Assembly: GCF_910594005.1 (NCBI RefSeq)
Contig: NC_057820.1
Location: 7,879,001 to 7,943,000 of the forward strand
Source of the DNA: Cervus elaphus
Lineage: Eukaryota > Chordata > Mammalia > Artiodactyla > Cervidae
DNA length: 64,000 bases
Direction of reading: 5' to 3'
Both the position numbers and the translations under genes were made by a program. The notes below the pieces were generated by a model. It was not told the origin of the DNA and made no database searches. It saw nothing but the letters and a program-made list of their open reading frames with translations. Positions 11,630 through 22,464 of the stretch are shown here, in pieces (the first letter of the stretch is position 1; every line of letters begins with the position of its first letter).

Positions 11630-12000
11630 AAGCAAGTGATCTCAGACAATGCAGTTAGTTTTCTTATGCCTCAGTTTTTTCATCTGCAAAATGAACTTTA
11701 TTGAAATAATTTATTTTGTTTCAGCAGAGACTTTAGGGAATCGAATGAGATAGTATCTAGGAAGTGTGTGCGTGTCAGTTGCTGAATTGTGTCCAACTGT
11801 TTGTGACCCACAGACTGTAGCCCACCAGGCTCCTCCGTCCATGGGACTCTCCAGGCAAGAATACTGGAGTGGGTTGCCATTCCCTTCTCCAGGGGATCTT
11901 CCTCATGAGAGACTGAACCCAAGTCTCCTGCATTGCATTGAGCCACCGGGAAAGTATCTGGGGAAGTACTTAGTAAAATACAAAACAAAAATGCACACAC
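11630..12000 (+). mobile_element. MIR SINE split by a Bov-tA
   Basis: CCTCAGTTTTTTCATCTGC and GAATGAGATAGTATC are MIR 3'-half phrases. After the SINE at 11766-11951 the sequence AGTATCTGGGGAAGTACTTAG continues it. Confidence 0.5.
11766..11951 (-). mobile_element. Bov-tA SINE nested in MIR
   Basis: Bov-tA read on the minus strand, with imperfect flanking duplications AGTATCTAGGAAGT and AGTATCTGGGGAAGT. Confidence 0.88.
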
Positions 12001-12069
12001 TGACAAATATGTATATTTGACCATAATTTTTGAGAGAGGATGTGTTCCCCTCTTCCTTTCCTTGGGCAT

Positions 12070-12230
12070 GCTTTTTGAGCATCTAACACGAACTAAGCAT
12101 AGTACTAGCTTTTGTAGCTTGTGTCCTTTCACTAGAAACTCACACCAACTCTTTTGAGATGGATGTGATTCCCATTTTCACAGATACACAAAGTAATGCT
12201 TGGAGGTCTGTTCCTCACTGACCGTGAGGC
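12070..12230 (-). mobile_element. MIR SINE
   Basis: TTGAGCATCTAACACGAAC, then CTCACACCAACTCTTTTGAG and CCCATTTTCACAGATACACA match antisense MIR. Confidence 0.6.
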
Positions 12231-12892
12231 CAGGTGCCCAGGCTTTCAGAGTTTCTGAGCTGCAGTAAGTAATGTTGGTGAATTATTAATCCCTAAACCA
12301 CCTACTGCCTGTTGTAACCACATTACCTTGAGTGAGGTGTAGTGAGAATCGATATATATATAGAGAGAGAAATCATAAAGAGGTTTACTGTTTTATGTTA
12401 GGCACCATTCCCTAGACAGAACACAGAGAAGTGTAGGGCCCCATGGGGAAGCACCGGGGACCATCACAAGGCAGAAAGGGAAACCGTGAGAAAAACTTTT
12501 TACTGTGGTTCCTACAGGAATAAATGGGCATGGCAGGGTGCCTCAGCTTAGGATTAGCTACTAATGTAAATAATTTCATCAGGCTTTGGGGCATAGGGGT
12601 TGCGCTTGGTTGCCTGATACCTGGACCAGGATGATTAAGGCAGATGTATTGTGGTCTGAAATATGAAAGAAAGAGAATGAAGGTCTTAACTGGATGCTCA
12701 ATAAAGAGAATTGACCACCCTCTAATCTGAACTTCCAAATGTCAAGACAGCACACACAGAAAAACCAAATTATACCACTTAACATTTAGAGGATACACTG
12801 ATAATTTATTTTATAATCTTCTCTTCTTTGAAAAAAATAATTGAGAAGCCAGTACATAGGGTAGCAATATGAAAAGAAGTGAGAGACTCAGT
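12231..12892. other. Unassigned stretch
   Basis: A short TA run lies at 12354-12361. The block about 12360-12790 has a uniform texture and could be an old LTR, but I cannot name or orient it. Confidence 0.3.
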
Positions 12893-13033
12893 TATGTCCC
12901 ACTGAGTTAGTCACTCAGTCATGTCCCACTCTTTGTGATCCCATGATCCCATGGACCATAGCCCACCAGGTTCCTCTGTCCATGAGATTCTCCAGACAGG
13001 AATACTGGAGTGGGTTGCCATCTCCTACTCCAA
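12893..13033 (-). mobile_element. Bov-A SINE
   Basis: Body GTCACTCAGTCATGTCC to GGTTGCCATCTCC. The perfect 11-bp duplication is AGAGACTCAGT at 12882-12892 and 13034-13044. GATCCCAT is duplicated in tandem inside it near 12937-12952. Confidence 0.92.
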
Positions 13034-13044
13034 AGAGACTCAGT

Positions 13045-13870
13045 GTAGGGGCAAATCCCAGCTTTACTATTTGCTAGCTCTATAAACATGAACAAAGTAT
13101 TTAATTTCTTAATGTTTTTGCTTCCTTCTATATGATACTAGAACTTCTTAGATAGTGTCTTACAATTAGTTCGCTCTATATATTAGCTTTTTAAAAATCC
13201 AGTATCTAAATAAAGTTACAGAATTCCTTCAGAATTACTTATGAGATTTTGCTACCTTATGCTAATTAAATGATAGCACTTATGTGAGAAATTATAACAA
13301 CTAATTGTAGAATCTAAGATCAAGTTTATTGGAATGAAGTGGAAATAAAAAAATAAAATGGAGTTGCAACATATGAAAATCTTGAAATCTCTCAAAATAG
13401 TAATAAGAATTCCTCTGAGAAATGATGAGTGTTTGTTGTACCATATCCATCTCAGTGATGGAGTCACTGAAAAAGAGTGAAGACATATCATCTATCCAAG
13501 ATACCTTCAATATATTTTATTCATCCATTCTCTCATTACTAATGCAGAAATGAATTACAAAGAAAAAGTTGTCAGACTAGTGTAGAACTTTGGAACCATG
13601 TGGTTTAACACCATTATTTTAGAAATGAACTCTTAATGGTGAGAGAGGAATCCCATCTGTAAATCCGTTGGAGAAACCGAGTCCTCAGTATCACTGGAGC
13701 AGAGTAGATTCAAACCCATTTCCCTGAGTGGGGCTTTAGGTGGTCTAGAAGGCCAACCGACAGATGTCCATTGAGAAGAGTCAGAAATAGCCTGGCTGAA
13801 GCAGAAGCCTGTAACTCCTAACTCCCTGCACACACTCTGTAGGTTTCCGTTTGTCCGTGTGCTTCCTTGC
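13045..13870. other. Unassigned AT-rich stretch
   Basis: No family or gene recognised. Small frames on the minus strand near 13252-13510 overlap each other in two phases. Confidence 0.4.
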
Positions 13871-14093
13871 TACACCCACTCCAGTATTCTTGGGCTTCCC
13901 TGGAGGCTCTGTTCATAAAGAATCTGCCATACGGGAGACCTGGGTTCGATTCCTGAGTTGGGAAGATCCCCAGGAGAAGGGAAAGGCTACCCACTCCAGT
14001 ATTCTGGCCTGGAGAATTCCATGGACAGAAGAGCCTGTCAGGCTATAGTCACAAAGATTCAGAGACAACTGAGTGACTTTCACTCACTCACTT
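13871..14093 (+). mobile_element. Bov-tA/Bov-A2 SINE
   Basis: Starts with the end of one unit (ACACCCACTCCAGTATTC), then GGGCTTCCCTGGAGGCTC (tRNA-like head), GGTTCGATTCC (B-box-like) and the body, ending GAGTGACTTTCACTCAC. Confidence 0.9.
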
Positions 14094-14122
14094 TCCTTGA
14101 TAGAGAGAATTAGGGATATGCA

Positions 14123-14250
14123 GATGAGAAGGAAATAGCAACCCACTCCAGTATCCTTGCCTGGAGAATCCTTGTCCTCATGGACAGAGGAGCCTGGTGA
14201 GCTGCAGTCCATGGGGTTGCAGAGTCGGGCATGACTGAGTGACTAACACT
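14123..14250 (+). mobile_element. Bov-A SINE, head-less
   Basis: Starts at GAGAAGGAAATAGCAACCC and ends CTGAGTGACTAACACT. The tRNA-like head is absent. Confidence 0.88.
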
Positions 14251-14269
14251 GATTTACTCCTCACTCAGA

Positions 14270-14395
14270 TCCACATGATTAAAATGAGATGTATATTGAT
14301 TCTCACCTGCCAAGAATGTTGTGGAAAGTTAACTCATGAGGCCAACACACTGACTTGCACATAGTAGGTCCAGTATAAGTGCTTATTTGATCTTG
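14270..14395 (+). mobile_element. MIR SINE, 3' half
   Basis: ATTAAAATGAGATG, GTTGTGGAAAGTTAACTC and GCACATAGTAGGTCCAGTA follow the MIR 3' half. Confidence 0.6.
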
Positions 14396-14484
14396 GGAGG
14401 TTTTCACTAAGTGCTTAACGTAGTTTGTCTTTTTTAATATACTCAAGCACCATGTTGTTTTTGCTTGATCGTTACGTCATGTCA

Positions 14485-14643
14485 GGTTTGTAGCCTGCCA
14501 GGTTCCTCTCTTCACAGGTTTTTCCAGGCAAGAATACTGGAGTGGGTTGCCATTTCCTTCTCCAGAAGATCTTCTTAGACCAGGGATTGAGTTTGCAGCT
14601 CCTGCATTGGCAAGCAGATTATCACTGAGCCACCAGGAAAGCC
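14485..14643 (-). mobile_element. Bov-tA SINE, 3'-truncated
   Basis: Minus-strand copy that begins within the body (GTAGCCTGCCAGG) and ends with the head (GAGCCACCAGGAAAGCCC). Its tail is missing. Confidence 0.86.
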
Positions 14644-16224
14644 CTATCTTAACTACCATAATCCCTTTCAAAATCTAAATAGATGGCTTTATTGTTGTTC
14701 CAAAGCCCCTTATTTATTCTTCAAAGTGATAGAGATAGTAAATATGAAAGCATTTTTAACATCCATCAAATATATACAGAGTATCTATTGTGTTCTGTGT
14801 CTCATGGGATATTCTCTTTAGATCTATTTCCTCAATCATTCATCACTTTGTTCATGTATTAATATCTGAGTGCTTGATACTAATTATTTTAGTGTGAAGA
14901 ATAGAGACATTTCAGACCTGGAGAGAAATACTGTGTCCCTAAAAGCATCTTTGATGCCAGAGTTCCATGAATGACGGGGATGGTGATACCATTCCTTCTT
15001 GTCAAACTCCTAGTATTCAGGTAGACAAACCCTCCATTTGCCCCAAGCCAAGCTGTGCAGAGATCAGTGTTTACACTCTGTGGAAGCACATATGAAATAA
15101 ATGGCGTGGGAAGAAGGTTCACTATCTATTTTAAAATGCTACCTTCTATTTTAGACTGAACATGTACAATTTCTGTTTAGCAATTTTCAGCTAATTGTTG
15201 GATTAACATTTTTGGGAACAGATTGCAAACTTCAAAATGGAAAAGATCATTTTAGGGAGGGAAGCTAGGCAGCTGTCAGTGAGTCAGAATTACCATACAT
15301 TTGCATAACAGATGTACAGTAAGGTGTCTATGACAGACAATCACTGAATATTAATGCTGTAGACCACGACATCATTTGCGTAAATGCTGTCTGCTGGGCA
15401 TTGAGGTTGGTGTGCTCTTTGCAGAAGACAAAGGGCCAGAGAATGGAACAGATGCACCAGATAGACCAATGCATCTTAATTTATGACATCCTCATGAAAG
15501 ACCTTGTGGCGTGATTTCAGATTTTATTACAAATAATTTGGAGATAAAGGAACTAAGCAATTATCTTTCCCCCACAGTTAGTCTCTCTCAAAGGAAGAGG
15601 GCTCATTTGTGGACTGCCATTGTGATGCTCTCAGGAGAGCAGCCTTCTTCTTTCTCTGGAAGTGGGAGTGGGGCAAGGAAGAAAAGCAAAGCTTTCCTGG
15701 ATGTCAACATTGTGTCTTAAATAGATTTGGCTATTAGCATGTTGTCAGACCCCTTTCACAAAGCAGCTCACCCTCCCATCCTGCCACTTGAATGAAGCAG
15801 CAGGTGATTCCGTGGTAGGTTTCAAATGGGGGTTGATTTTTTTAAAGAATTAGCATTGAAGTATGAAACCCCATTTTGTTAAGTCAACGTTATAAACATA
15901 TGTTGAGCTTGTACAACATGCAAAGCACTGGATTCTCTTTCTCTGGTATCGTAATCAATAATTCGCTGTCTTCTAGCTTGTCTCTATTGAGCCTCCCCGC
16001 CCCTCCCAGTAATTACACTCCACAGAATCACTTGTCTTCTTTGCCTCTCAAGCATAACTAGTCCTTGATTGGCTAATGAAAAATGTCACACATTTGATCT
16101 ATCTATATATATATATCTTAGCACATAACATGTACCACACCTTGCAATAGGTGTTGGGTATGAGAAGGGACAATGTTTTTCTCCTAAAGTTTCACTGTCT
16201 AATGGAGATGACAGTTAGCCAATC
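14644..16224. other. Low-copy stretch without recognised repeats
   Basis: One of the longest repeat-poor parts of the window. 15180-15730 has a balanced composition and could hold a conserved noncoding element. The 69-codon frame at 15511-15720 has no recognisable domain. A short TA run is at 16105-16116. Confidence 0.4.
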
Positions 16225-17300
16225 AATAAAAGTTTTATTGAGCAGCTACTATGCACTAGGCATTGTCAAGTTGCTAGAGGTGCAACAATAAAAAAAAAAA
16301 ACAACAGGCCATCACTGCCCTGAAGATAATTTATTTTTGGTGGAAGCCAATAAATTGGTGCCCAAGTAAATAAGATGACATCAGGTAGGAGTAAAACAAG
16401 GCAAGGTGAGAGAGAGTGGCTGAGAGTGATTGAAAATGACCAGCATAGGGCAGGTCTGCTTTATTTTAAATTATAAAAGACCTTTCTATAAAAGTCAATC
16501 CTAAAGGAAATCAACCCTGAATATTCACTGGAAGGACTGATGCTGAAGCTCCAATACTTTGACCACCTGATGTAAAGAGCCGACTCATTGGAAAAGTCCG
16601 TGATGCTGAGAAAGATTGAAGGCAGGAGGAGAAGGGAACAACAGAGGATGAGATGGTTGGATGGCATCACTGACTCAATGGACATGAGTTTGAGCAGACT
16701 CTGGGAGATAGTGAAGGACAGGGAAGCCTGGTGTGCTGCAGTCCATGGGGTCACAAAGAGTCAGACACAACTGAGTGACTGAAAAATAGCAAATAAAAGT
16801 AACAATTGACCTGATACCTGAATGGTGAAAAGGAGGCAGCCATAAGGAGCATCTGGAGTAATGTCATTCAAGTAGAAGAAATTACAAGCCCAACATTTCT
16901 GAAACTTAGTGCACAGGCAGGCACATAATTTGTTTGCAAGGAGATAAGCTGTAAGTATTATGTAGCTTGTACATGTAACACAGTGGAACAGAGGAGAGCA
17001 CGCCTGATCTAGCTGCATTGCAGAGAAGGTCAAGGAAGTTGGGAGAAATAATTCTTTTCCGTGTTGAACCTTTCCTGAATTGAAGCCCAAAGCACAAGGA
17101 GAGCCTAAGTATTCCAAAAAGAGAACACACCACATGCAGAGAGCTTAGAGAGTGATGTAAGAAAGCAGAGCAGTTCCTGAGAGTGGCATTTTGTGTGTGT
17201 GGCTAGATCATAAATCGTGTGGAGGAAGCAAAGGGTAGAATATGAAGCTCTAAAGGCAGAGCTGGGATTAGATTGAGAAGAATTTGTGTGCTAAATTACC
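16225..17300 (-). mobile_element. L2 LINE remnant, antisense, split by BovB
   Basis: TATTGAGCAGCTACTATGC, then an ACAATAAA A-run, CATCACTGCCCTGAAG and later GAGAGTGGC and GGATTAGATTGAG phrases fit antisense L2 3' sequence. The limits are soft. Confidence 0.45.
16496..16792 (+). mobile_element. BovB LINE 3' end
   Basis: About 300 bp of BovB 3' end (GGAAGGACTGATGCTGAAGC to GTGACTGAAAAATAG). The flanking 8-bp duplication is ATAAAAGT at 16488-16495 and 16793-16800. Confidence 0.93.
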
Positions 17301-17639
17301 AATGCAGAGGAATAAACAGACTCCTGACTTAGAAATCTCATCTAAAGACACTGGATCATCTGGTAGACAGGCCGATGTAATGTGCTAAAACACGCCTAAC
17401 CCCTGTTTGGGGGAAGACCTCTCACCTCCGGGGATAAAAGGTGTCACTTTAACAACTCAGAATGCTTTGATTTTCACCACAGTGGCTTACCCCAGATTTT
17501 TAATGACCTCCAAATCCACCAGGGAGTTAAGAGAGATGCCCCCTAAGCTACACCCTTCTCTCTGTCCCCTTATCAGTGTTATTTGCCCACAAAGAGTTCA
17601 GAGTGCTCATCCCCAGCAACGTGTGCAGGGTTCTCAGAG
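17301..17639. other. Unassigned stretch
   Basis: No family recognised. The 173-codon frame 17407-17928 starts here but its second half is antisense BovB, so it is not a gene. Confidence 0.4.
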
Positions 17640-18235
17640 AGAATTGTTGTTGCTCTTCAATCACTCAGTCATGTCCAACTCTTTGTGCCCCCATGGACTT
17701 CAGCACACCAGTCTTCCCTCCTTCACCATCTCCCAGAGCTTGCTCAAACCCTCGTCCATTGAGTCAGTGATGCCATCCAACTATCTCATCCTCTGTCGTC
17801 CCCTTCTCCTCCTGCCTTCAATCTTTCCCAGCATCAGGGTTTTTTTTACAATTAATTGGCTTTTCACATCAGGTGGCCAAGTTATTGGAGCATTAGTTTC
17901 AGCATCAGTCCTTCAAATGAATTTTTAGGACTGATTTCCTTTAGGATTGATTAGTTTTATCTCCTTGCAGTCCCAGGGACTCTTAAGAGTCTTCTCCAGC
18001 ACTATAGTTCAAAAGCATCAATTCTTCGGTATTCAGCCTTCTTTATAGTCCAACTCTCACATCTGTACATGACTACTAGTAAAACTATAGATTTGACTAT
18101 TCAGACCTTTATCAGCAAAGTGATGTCTCTGCTTTTTAGCACACTGTTAAGTTTGTCTTAGCTTTTCTTCCCAGGAGTAAGCATCTTTTAATTTCATGGC
18201 TGCTGTCACCATCTGCAGTGATTTTGGAGAATACC
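17640..18235 (-). mobile_element. BovB LINE 3' part
   Basis: Read on the minus strand from the tail (TTGTTGTTGCTCTTCAATC) through GTCCAACTCTCACATC and GCAGTGATTTTGGAGAA. 5'-truncated. Confidence 0.93.
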
Positions 18236-18459
18236 AAAGTTTGTCTTAGAGAAGGGGCTTCTCCTGGAATTCCTAACAAGGTCTCCCTTGGTGATACCAG
18301 AACTTAGCTAAATTTCCCATAGGGGTTGTTTAAGGATCCTCATGCCATGCAATGTCACAGTTTAGAACCAAACCAGTAGCCACGTATGCCTCAATCTCTT
18401 AGGGACACTCTTAGGAGCCATTTATTCCATTGTGCCAAATATCTCTCCATAATCCCTAA
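18236..18459. other. Unassigned stretch
   Basis: Nothing recognised between the BovB 5' edge and the MIR. Confidence 0.35.
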
Positions 18460-18690
18460 TATTTATTGTTAATAATCATTATATACATACTCTGTTGCAG
18501 GGTCTGTGCTACATTCTAAATATGGAAGATTTTGTTTCAGCTTCATGACACCCTTGTGATGAGTTTTTCTACATTTAATGGATAAGGAAAAAAATTCAGA
18601 AAGAGTGAGCTTCTTGCCCAGGGTCTCAGAACCAGCAAATACTGAACTCAGTTTGGTACCCAGGAGGGCTGAGTACATAGCCCCCATTTA
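18460..18690 (-). mobile_element. MIR SINE
   Basis: TTATTGTTAATAATC, CAGCTTCATGACACCC, TTTAATGGATAAGG and GAGCTTCTTGCCCAGGGTC follow antisense MIR. Confidence 0.6.
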
Positions 18691-18876
18691 TAATCACTCT
18701 ACTATATCATCCTTCCTGGGACCTCAGGACTGAATTCATGGGGTTAGGACGAGGCAAAGGCACCTGCCAAGCTTGTTCTTCTCTCTGCCTTCGGGTGCTT
18801 ACTAAAACCCCTTCCCTTAAATAGTCAATACAAAGACCTCCTAAGAGTTCCTCCTTTGCCATGAGTTACCACGACA
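18691..18876. other. Unassigned stretch
   Basis: Short low-copy DNA before the BovB insertion. Confidence 0.35.
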
Positions 18877-20093
18877 TATCAGTACGTGAACCGTGAACTT
18901 CCAGATGTTCAACCTGGATTTACAAAAGGCAGAGGAACCGGAGATTAAATTGCCAACATCCTCTGGATCATCAAAAAAGCAAGAGAGTTTCAGAAACACA
19001 TCTACTTCTGCTTTATTGACTACGTCAAAGCTTTTGACTGTGTGGATCACAACAAACTGTGGAAGATTCTGAAAGAGATGGGAATACCAGACCACCTGAC
19101 CTGCCTCCTGAGAAATCTGTATGCAGGGCAAGAAACAACAGTTAGAACTGGACGTGGAACAACAAATTGGTTCCAAATCGGGAACGGAGTACGTCAAGGC
19201 TATATATTGTCACCCTGCTTATTTAACTTCTATGCAGAGTACATCACGAGAAATGCTGGGCTGGATGAAGCACAAGCTGGAATCAAGATTGCCGGGAGAA
19301 AATATCAATAACCACAGATATTCAGATGACACCACACTTATGGCAGAAAGTTAAGAAGAACTAAAGAGCCTCTTGATGAAAGTGAAAGAGGAGAATGAAA
19401 AAGTTGGCTTAAAACTCAACATTCAGAAAATTAAAATCATGTCATCTGGTCCCATCACTTTGTGGCAAATAGATGGGGAAACAGTGGAAACAGTGGCTGA
19501 CTTTATTTTGGGGGGCTCCAAAATCACTGCAGATAGTGGCTGGAGCCACAAAATTAAAAGACTCTTACTCCTTAGAAGAAAACTTATAATCAATTTAGAC
19601 ACCATATTATAAAGTGGAGACATTACTTTGCCAATAAAGGTCAGTCTAGTCAAAGATATGGGTTTTTCAGTAGTCATGTATGGATGTGAGAGTTGGACCA
19701 TAAAGAAAGCTGAGCACTGAAGAATCGATGCCTTTGAACTGTGGTGTTGGAGAAGACTTCTTGGAGTCCTTTGGGCTGCAAGGTGATCCAACCAGTCCAT
19801 CCTAAAGGAAATCAGTCCTGAATATACTTTGAAAGGACTGATGCTGAACATGAAACTCCTATAATTTGACCACCTGATGCAAAGAACTGACTCATTGAAA
19901 AAGGCCCTGATGCTGGGAAAGATTGAAGGTGGAAGGAGAAAAGGACAACAGAGGATGAGATGGTTGGATGGCATCCCCAACTTGATGGACATCAGTTTGA
20001 GTAAACTCCAGGAGTTGGTGATGGACAGGGAGGCCTGGCTGCTGCAGTCCATGGGGTTCCAAAGAGTCGGACAGGACTGAGCGACTGAAGTGA
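18877..20093 (+). mobile_element. BovB LINE, about 1.2 kb
   Basis: Runs from within the RT domain (CAGTACGTGAACCGTGAAC) to the 3' end (GACTGAGCGACTGAAGTG). Imperfect flanking duplications ACCACGACA (18868-18876) and ACCACGATG (20094-20102). Confidence 0.94.
18890..20062 (+). pseudogene. BovB reverse-transcriptase ORF remnant
   Basis: Carries the RT palm region. 19042-19311 is open for 89 codons and includes GVRQGYILSPCLFNFYAEYI. Then the frame shifts by an extra A near 19300, and the catalytic box reads YSDD (19319-19330) instead of YADD, followed by TTLMAES and a stop. The C-terminal RRLLGVLWAAR-like region is in further broken frames. It lacks the endonuclease and is certainly inactive. 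Confidence 0.85.
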
Positions 20094-20102
20094 ACCACGA
20101 TG

Positions 20103-20319
20103 TACCCAAGCACTCTTATATCAGTTTATCTGGACTCCGAGTAATTCCTTATGCATCATTCTTCAGCTGTATTCTGCTTGCTAGTTATGTTTGTTTAAAG
20201 TGGTTACAGACTTCCAGAATGGACAGATTACACAGTAAAAGGAATTTTATAACACTAGTTCACCTGAATTAAACTGGCTTTAAATTTATTGTGCAGATCT
20301 GTTTGTGTTTTTTTTTTAG
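20103..20319. other. Low-copy stretch upstream of candidate exon
   Basis: AT-rich DNA without recognised repeats. It ends in a T-rich run (20306-20317) and AG at 20318-20319, which would be the intron end if 20320-20497 is an exon. Confidence 0.35.
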
Positions 20320-20497
20320 CTCCTCCATTGTAATTACCTTGCCAAAATCTATTACAGAAGATACTCACAAAAGGAAGAAACAACTCATTAAGATCCTATC
20401 TGATGGAGAACAGTATGATGTGGTGAAAAAACAAACTCTGCTCTATTTTCACATCGCCTTGATTATCACAGAAGCCATGCAAGAGATGAGCAAATAG
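20320..20497 (+). other. Candidate terminal coding exon (unrecognised product)
   Basis: A pyrimidine run and AG (to 20319) are followed by 58 open codons and a TAG stop at 20495-20497. The frame reads SSIVITLPKSITEDTHKRKK near its start and IALIITEAMQEMSK at its end. Composition and codon choice look more gene-like than the flanks, and no repeat family is recognised in it. The middle is charged (HKRKKQLIKILSDGEQYD) and the last part is hydrophobic then amphipathic. I do not recognise the protein. There is no AATAAA within 200 bp downstream and no neighbouring exon is visible. A frame this short can be open by chance, so treat it as a hypothesis. Confidence 0.25.
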
Positions 20498-20741
20498 CTC
20501 AGCTGGAGATAATCGTCAAGGATGTTTTGGTCTCCCTTCTCTTCTTCTGTCATCTGAATTTCCTGCTCTCTAGACCAGTGGATATTATCCCTGGTGATAA
20601 CAGTCGCCAAGTCCAGATTGTAACCTCCTGCCAGAAACCCAGCCAGTAGCAATCAGCATCATTTCCTCTTTTCCAGCTAGCATTTGAAGTTTCCATGCTC
20701 AAACTGTCTAGCAAATTAGTGGCCAGGTGTCATTTTGAGTG
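20498..20741. other. Low-copy stretch
   Basis: No repeat recognised. It would be 3' UTR if the upstream exon is real. The minus-strand frame 20449-20652 overlaps the candidate exon antisense. Confidence 0.35.
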
Positions 20742-22193
20742 TTGTTTTTGTTGTTCAACCACTCAGTCACATCCAACTCTTTGCAACCCCATGGACTGCA
20801 GCACACCAGGCTTCTCTGTCCATCCCCATCTCACAGAGCTTGCCCCAACTCATGTCCATTGAGTTAGTGATACCCTCCAACCATCTCATCCTCTGTCATC
20901 CTCTTCTCCTCTTGCCTTGAATCTTCCCCAGCATCAGGGTCTTTTTGACGAGTCAGCTCTTCACATCAGGTGGCCAAAGTATTCGAGCGTTAGCTTTAGC
21001 ATCAGTCTTTCCAGTGAATATTCAGGATTGATTTCCTTTAGGACTGACTGGTTTGATTGCCTTGCAGTCCAAGGGACTCTCAAGAGTCTTCTCCAACAAC
21101 ACAGTTCAAAACCATCAGTTCTTCAGCACTCAGTTTTCTTTATGGTCCAACTCTCACATCTATATATGACTACTAGAAAAATCATAGTTTGACTAGGTGG
21201 ATCTTTGTCAGCAAAGTAATCTCTCTGCTTTTTAATATGCTGTCTAGGTTTGTCATAGCTTTTTTTTTTTTTTTTTTTTTTACAAACAGCAAGCATCTTT
21301 TAATTTCATGGCTACAGTCACCATCTGCAGTGATTTTGGAGAGCAAGAAAATTAAATCTATCACTGTTTCCATTGTTTCCCCATCTATTTGCCATGAAGT
21401 GATGTGACCAGATGCCATGATCTTATTTTTCTGAATGTTGAGTTTGAAGCCATCTTTTTCACTCTCTATCACCTTCATCAAGAGGCTCTTTAGTTCTTCT
21501 TCACTTTCTGCCATAAGGGTGGTTTCATCTGCATATCTGAGGTTATTGATATTTCTCCCTGCAATCTTGACTGCAGCTTCTGCTTCATCCAGCGCCACAT
21601 TTCTCATGATGTACTCTGCATATAAGCTAAATAAGCAGGGTGACAACATACAGCCTTGCTGTACTTTCCCAATTTGGAACCAGTCCATTGTTCCATGGCC
21701 AGTTCTAACTGTCACTTCTTACCCTGCATACAGATTTCTCAGGAGGCAGGTCAGGTGGTCTGGTATCCCCATTTCTTTCAGAATTTTTCAGTTTGTTGTG
21801 ATCCACACACTCAAAGGCTTTAGACTGGTCAATAGTTTGCAGAAGTAGATGCGTTTCTGGAATTCTCTTGCTTTTTCTGTGATCCAACTGATGTTAGCAA
21901 TTTGATCTTTGATTCCTATGCCTTTTCTAAATCCAGCTAGTGGAGGTGATGGAATTCCAGCTGAACTATGATGCTGTGAAAGTGTTGCACTCAATATGCC
22001 AGCAAATTTAGAAAACTCAGCAGTGACCCCTGGACTGGAAAGGATCAGTTTTCATTCCAGTCCCAAAGAAAGGCAATGCCAAGGAACGTTGACACTACCG
22101 CACAATTGCACTCATTTGACATGCTAGCAAAGTAATGCTCAAAATTCTCCAAGCTAGGGTTCAATAGTTCATGAACCGAGAACTTCCAGGTGT
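20742..22193 (-). mobile_element. BovB LINE with inverted 5' end (twin priming)
   Basis: 20742-21937 is BovB on the minus strand, starting at the tail TTGTTTTTGTTGTTC. From about 21935 the next BovB segment continues on the plus strand to 22193. The joint CCAGCTAGTGGAGG shares AGCT between both arms. The flanking duplications are TCATTTTGAGTG (20730-20741) and TCATTCTAAGTG (22194-22205), 10 of 12 identical. Confidence 0.93.
20760..22190 (-). pseudogene. BovB RT ORF remnant with YADE box and poly-K tract
   Basis: The minus-strand frame at 21182-21715 is open for 177 codons and covers the RT palm. The catalytic box reads YADE at 21524-21535, with the last aspartate changed to glutamate. A T22 run on the plus strand (21260-21281) is translated as a lysine run. 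Beyond 21935 the ORF is on the opposite strand because of the 5' inversion. Inactive. Confidence 0.85.
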
Positions 22194-22205
22194 TCATTCT
22201 AAGTG

Positions 22206-22464
22206 AGAAACTTCCTATTCTGCCAATGCTAGAAAATTTCCTCTGATAAGTGTTGCCACGGTCAAGAATATCAGCCTATCACCTCACTGCCAGAGCATCA
22301 GACTCTGAGTTCCCTTTATCTTTGACGTCAAGGAAGAAATACTTGACCTCATGGACTGTGCATCAGGGGAATAAGGAGAGTAATACAAATTGAGAGGCAA
22401 CCTCTGCAAGTAGCAACAATCATGCCTGAGTCCTTTGGTATTCCTATTGAAACAAGTAATCTTT
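22206..22464. other. Unassigned stretch
   Basis: Low-copy DNA. The CRE-like half site TTTGACGTCAA at 22321-22331 is the only motif of note and may be chance. Confidence 0.35.

Noticed and set aside
12360..12790. Possible old LTR
   Set aside because: Texture only; no ends, duplication or named family could be supported.
17407..17928. 173-codon plus frame
   Set aside because: The second half is antisense BovB; the first half has no support.
19423..20109. 228-codon minus-strand frame, the longest in the window
   Set aside because: It is the antisense shadow of a plus-strand BovB copy; its serine/proline-rich text recurs antisense to other BovB copies.
22321..22331. CRE-like TTTGACGTCAA
   Set aside because: A single short motif without CpG context or promoter features.
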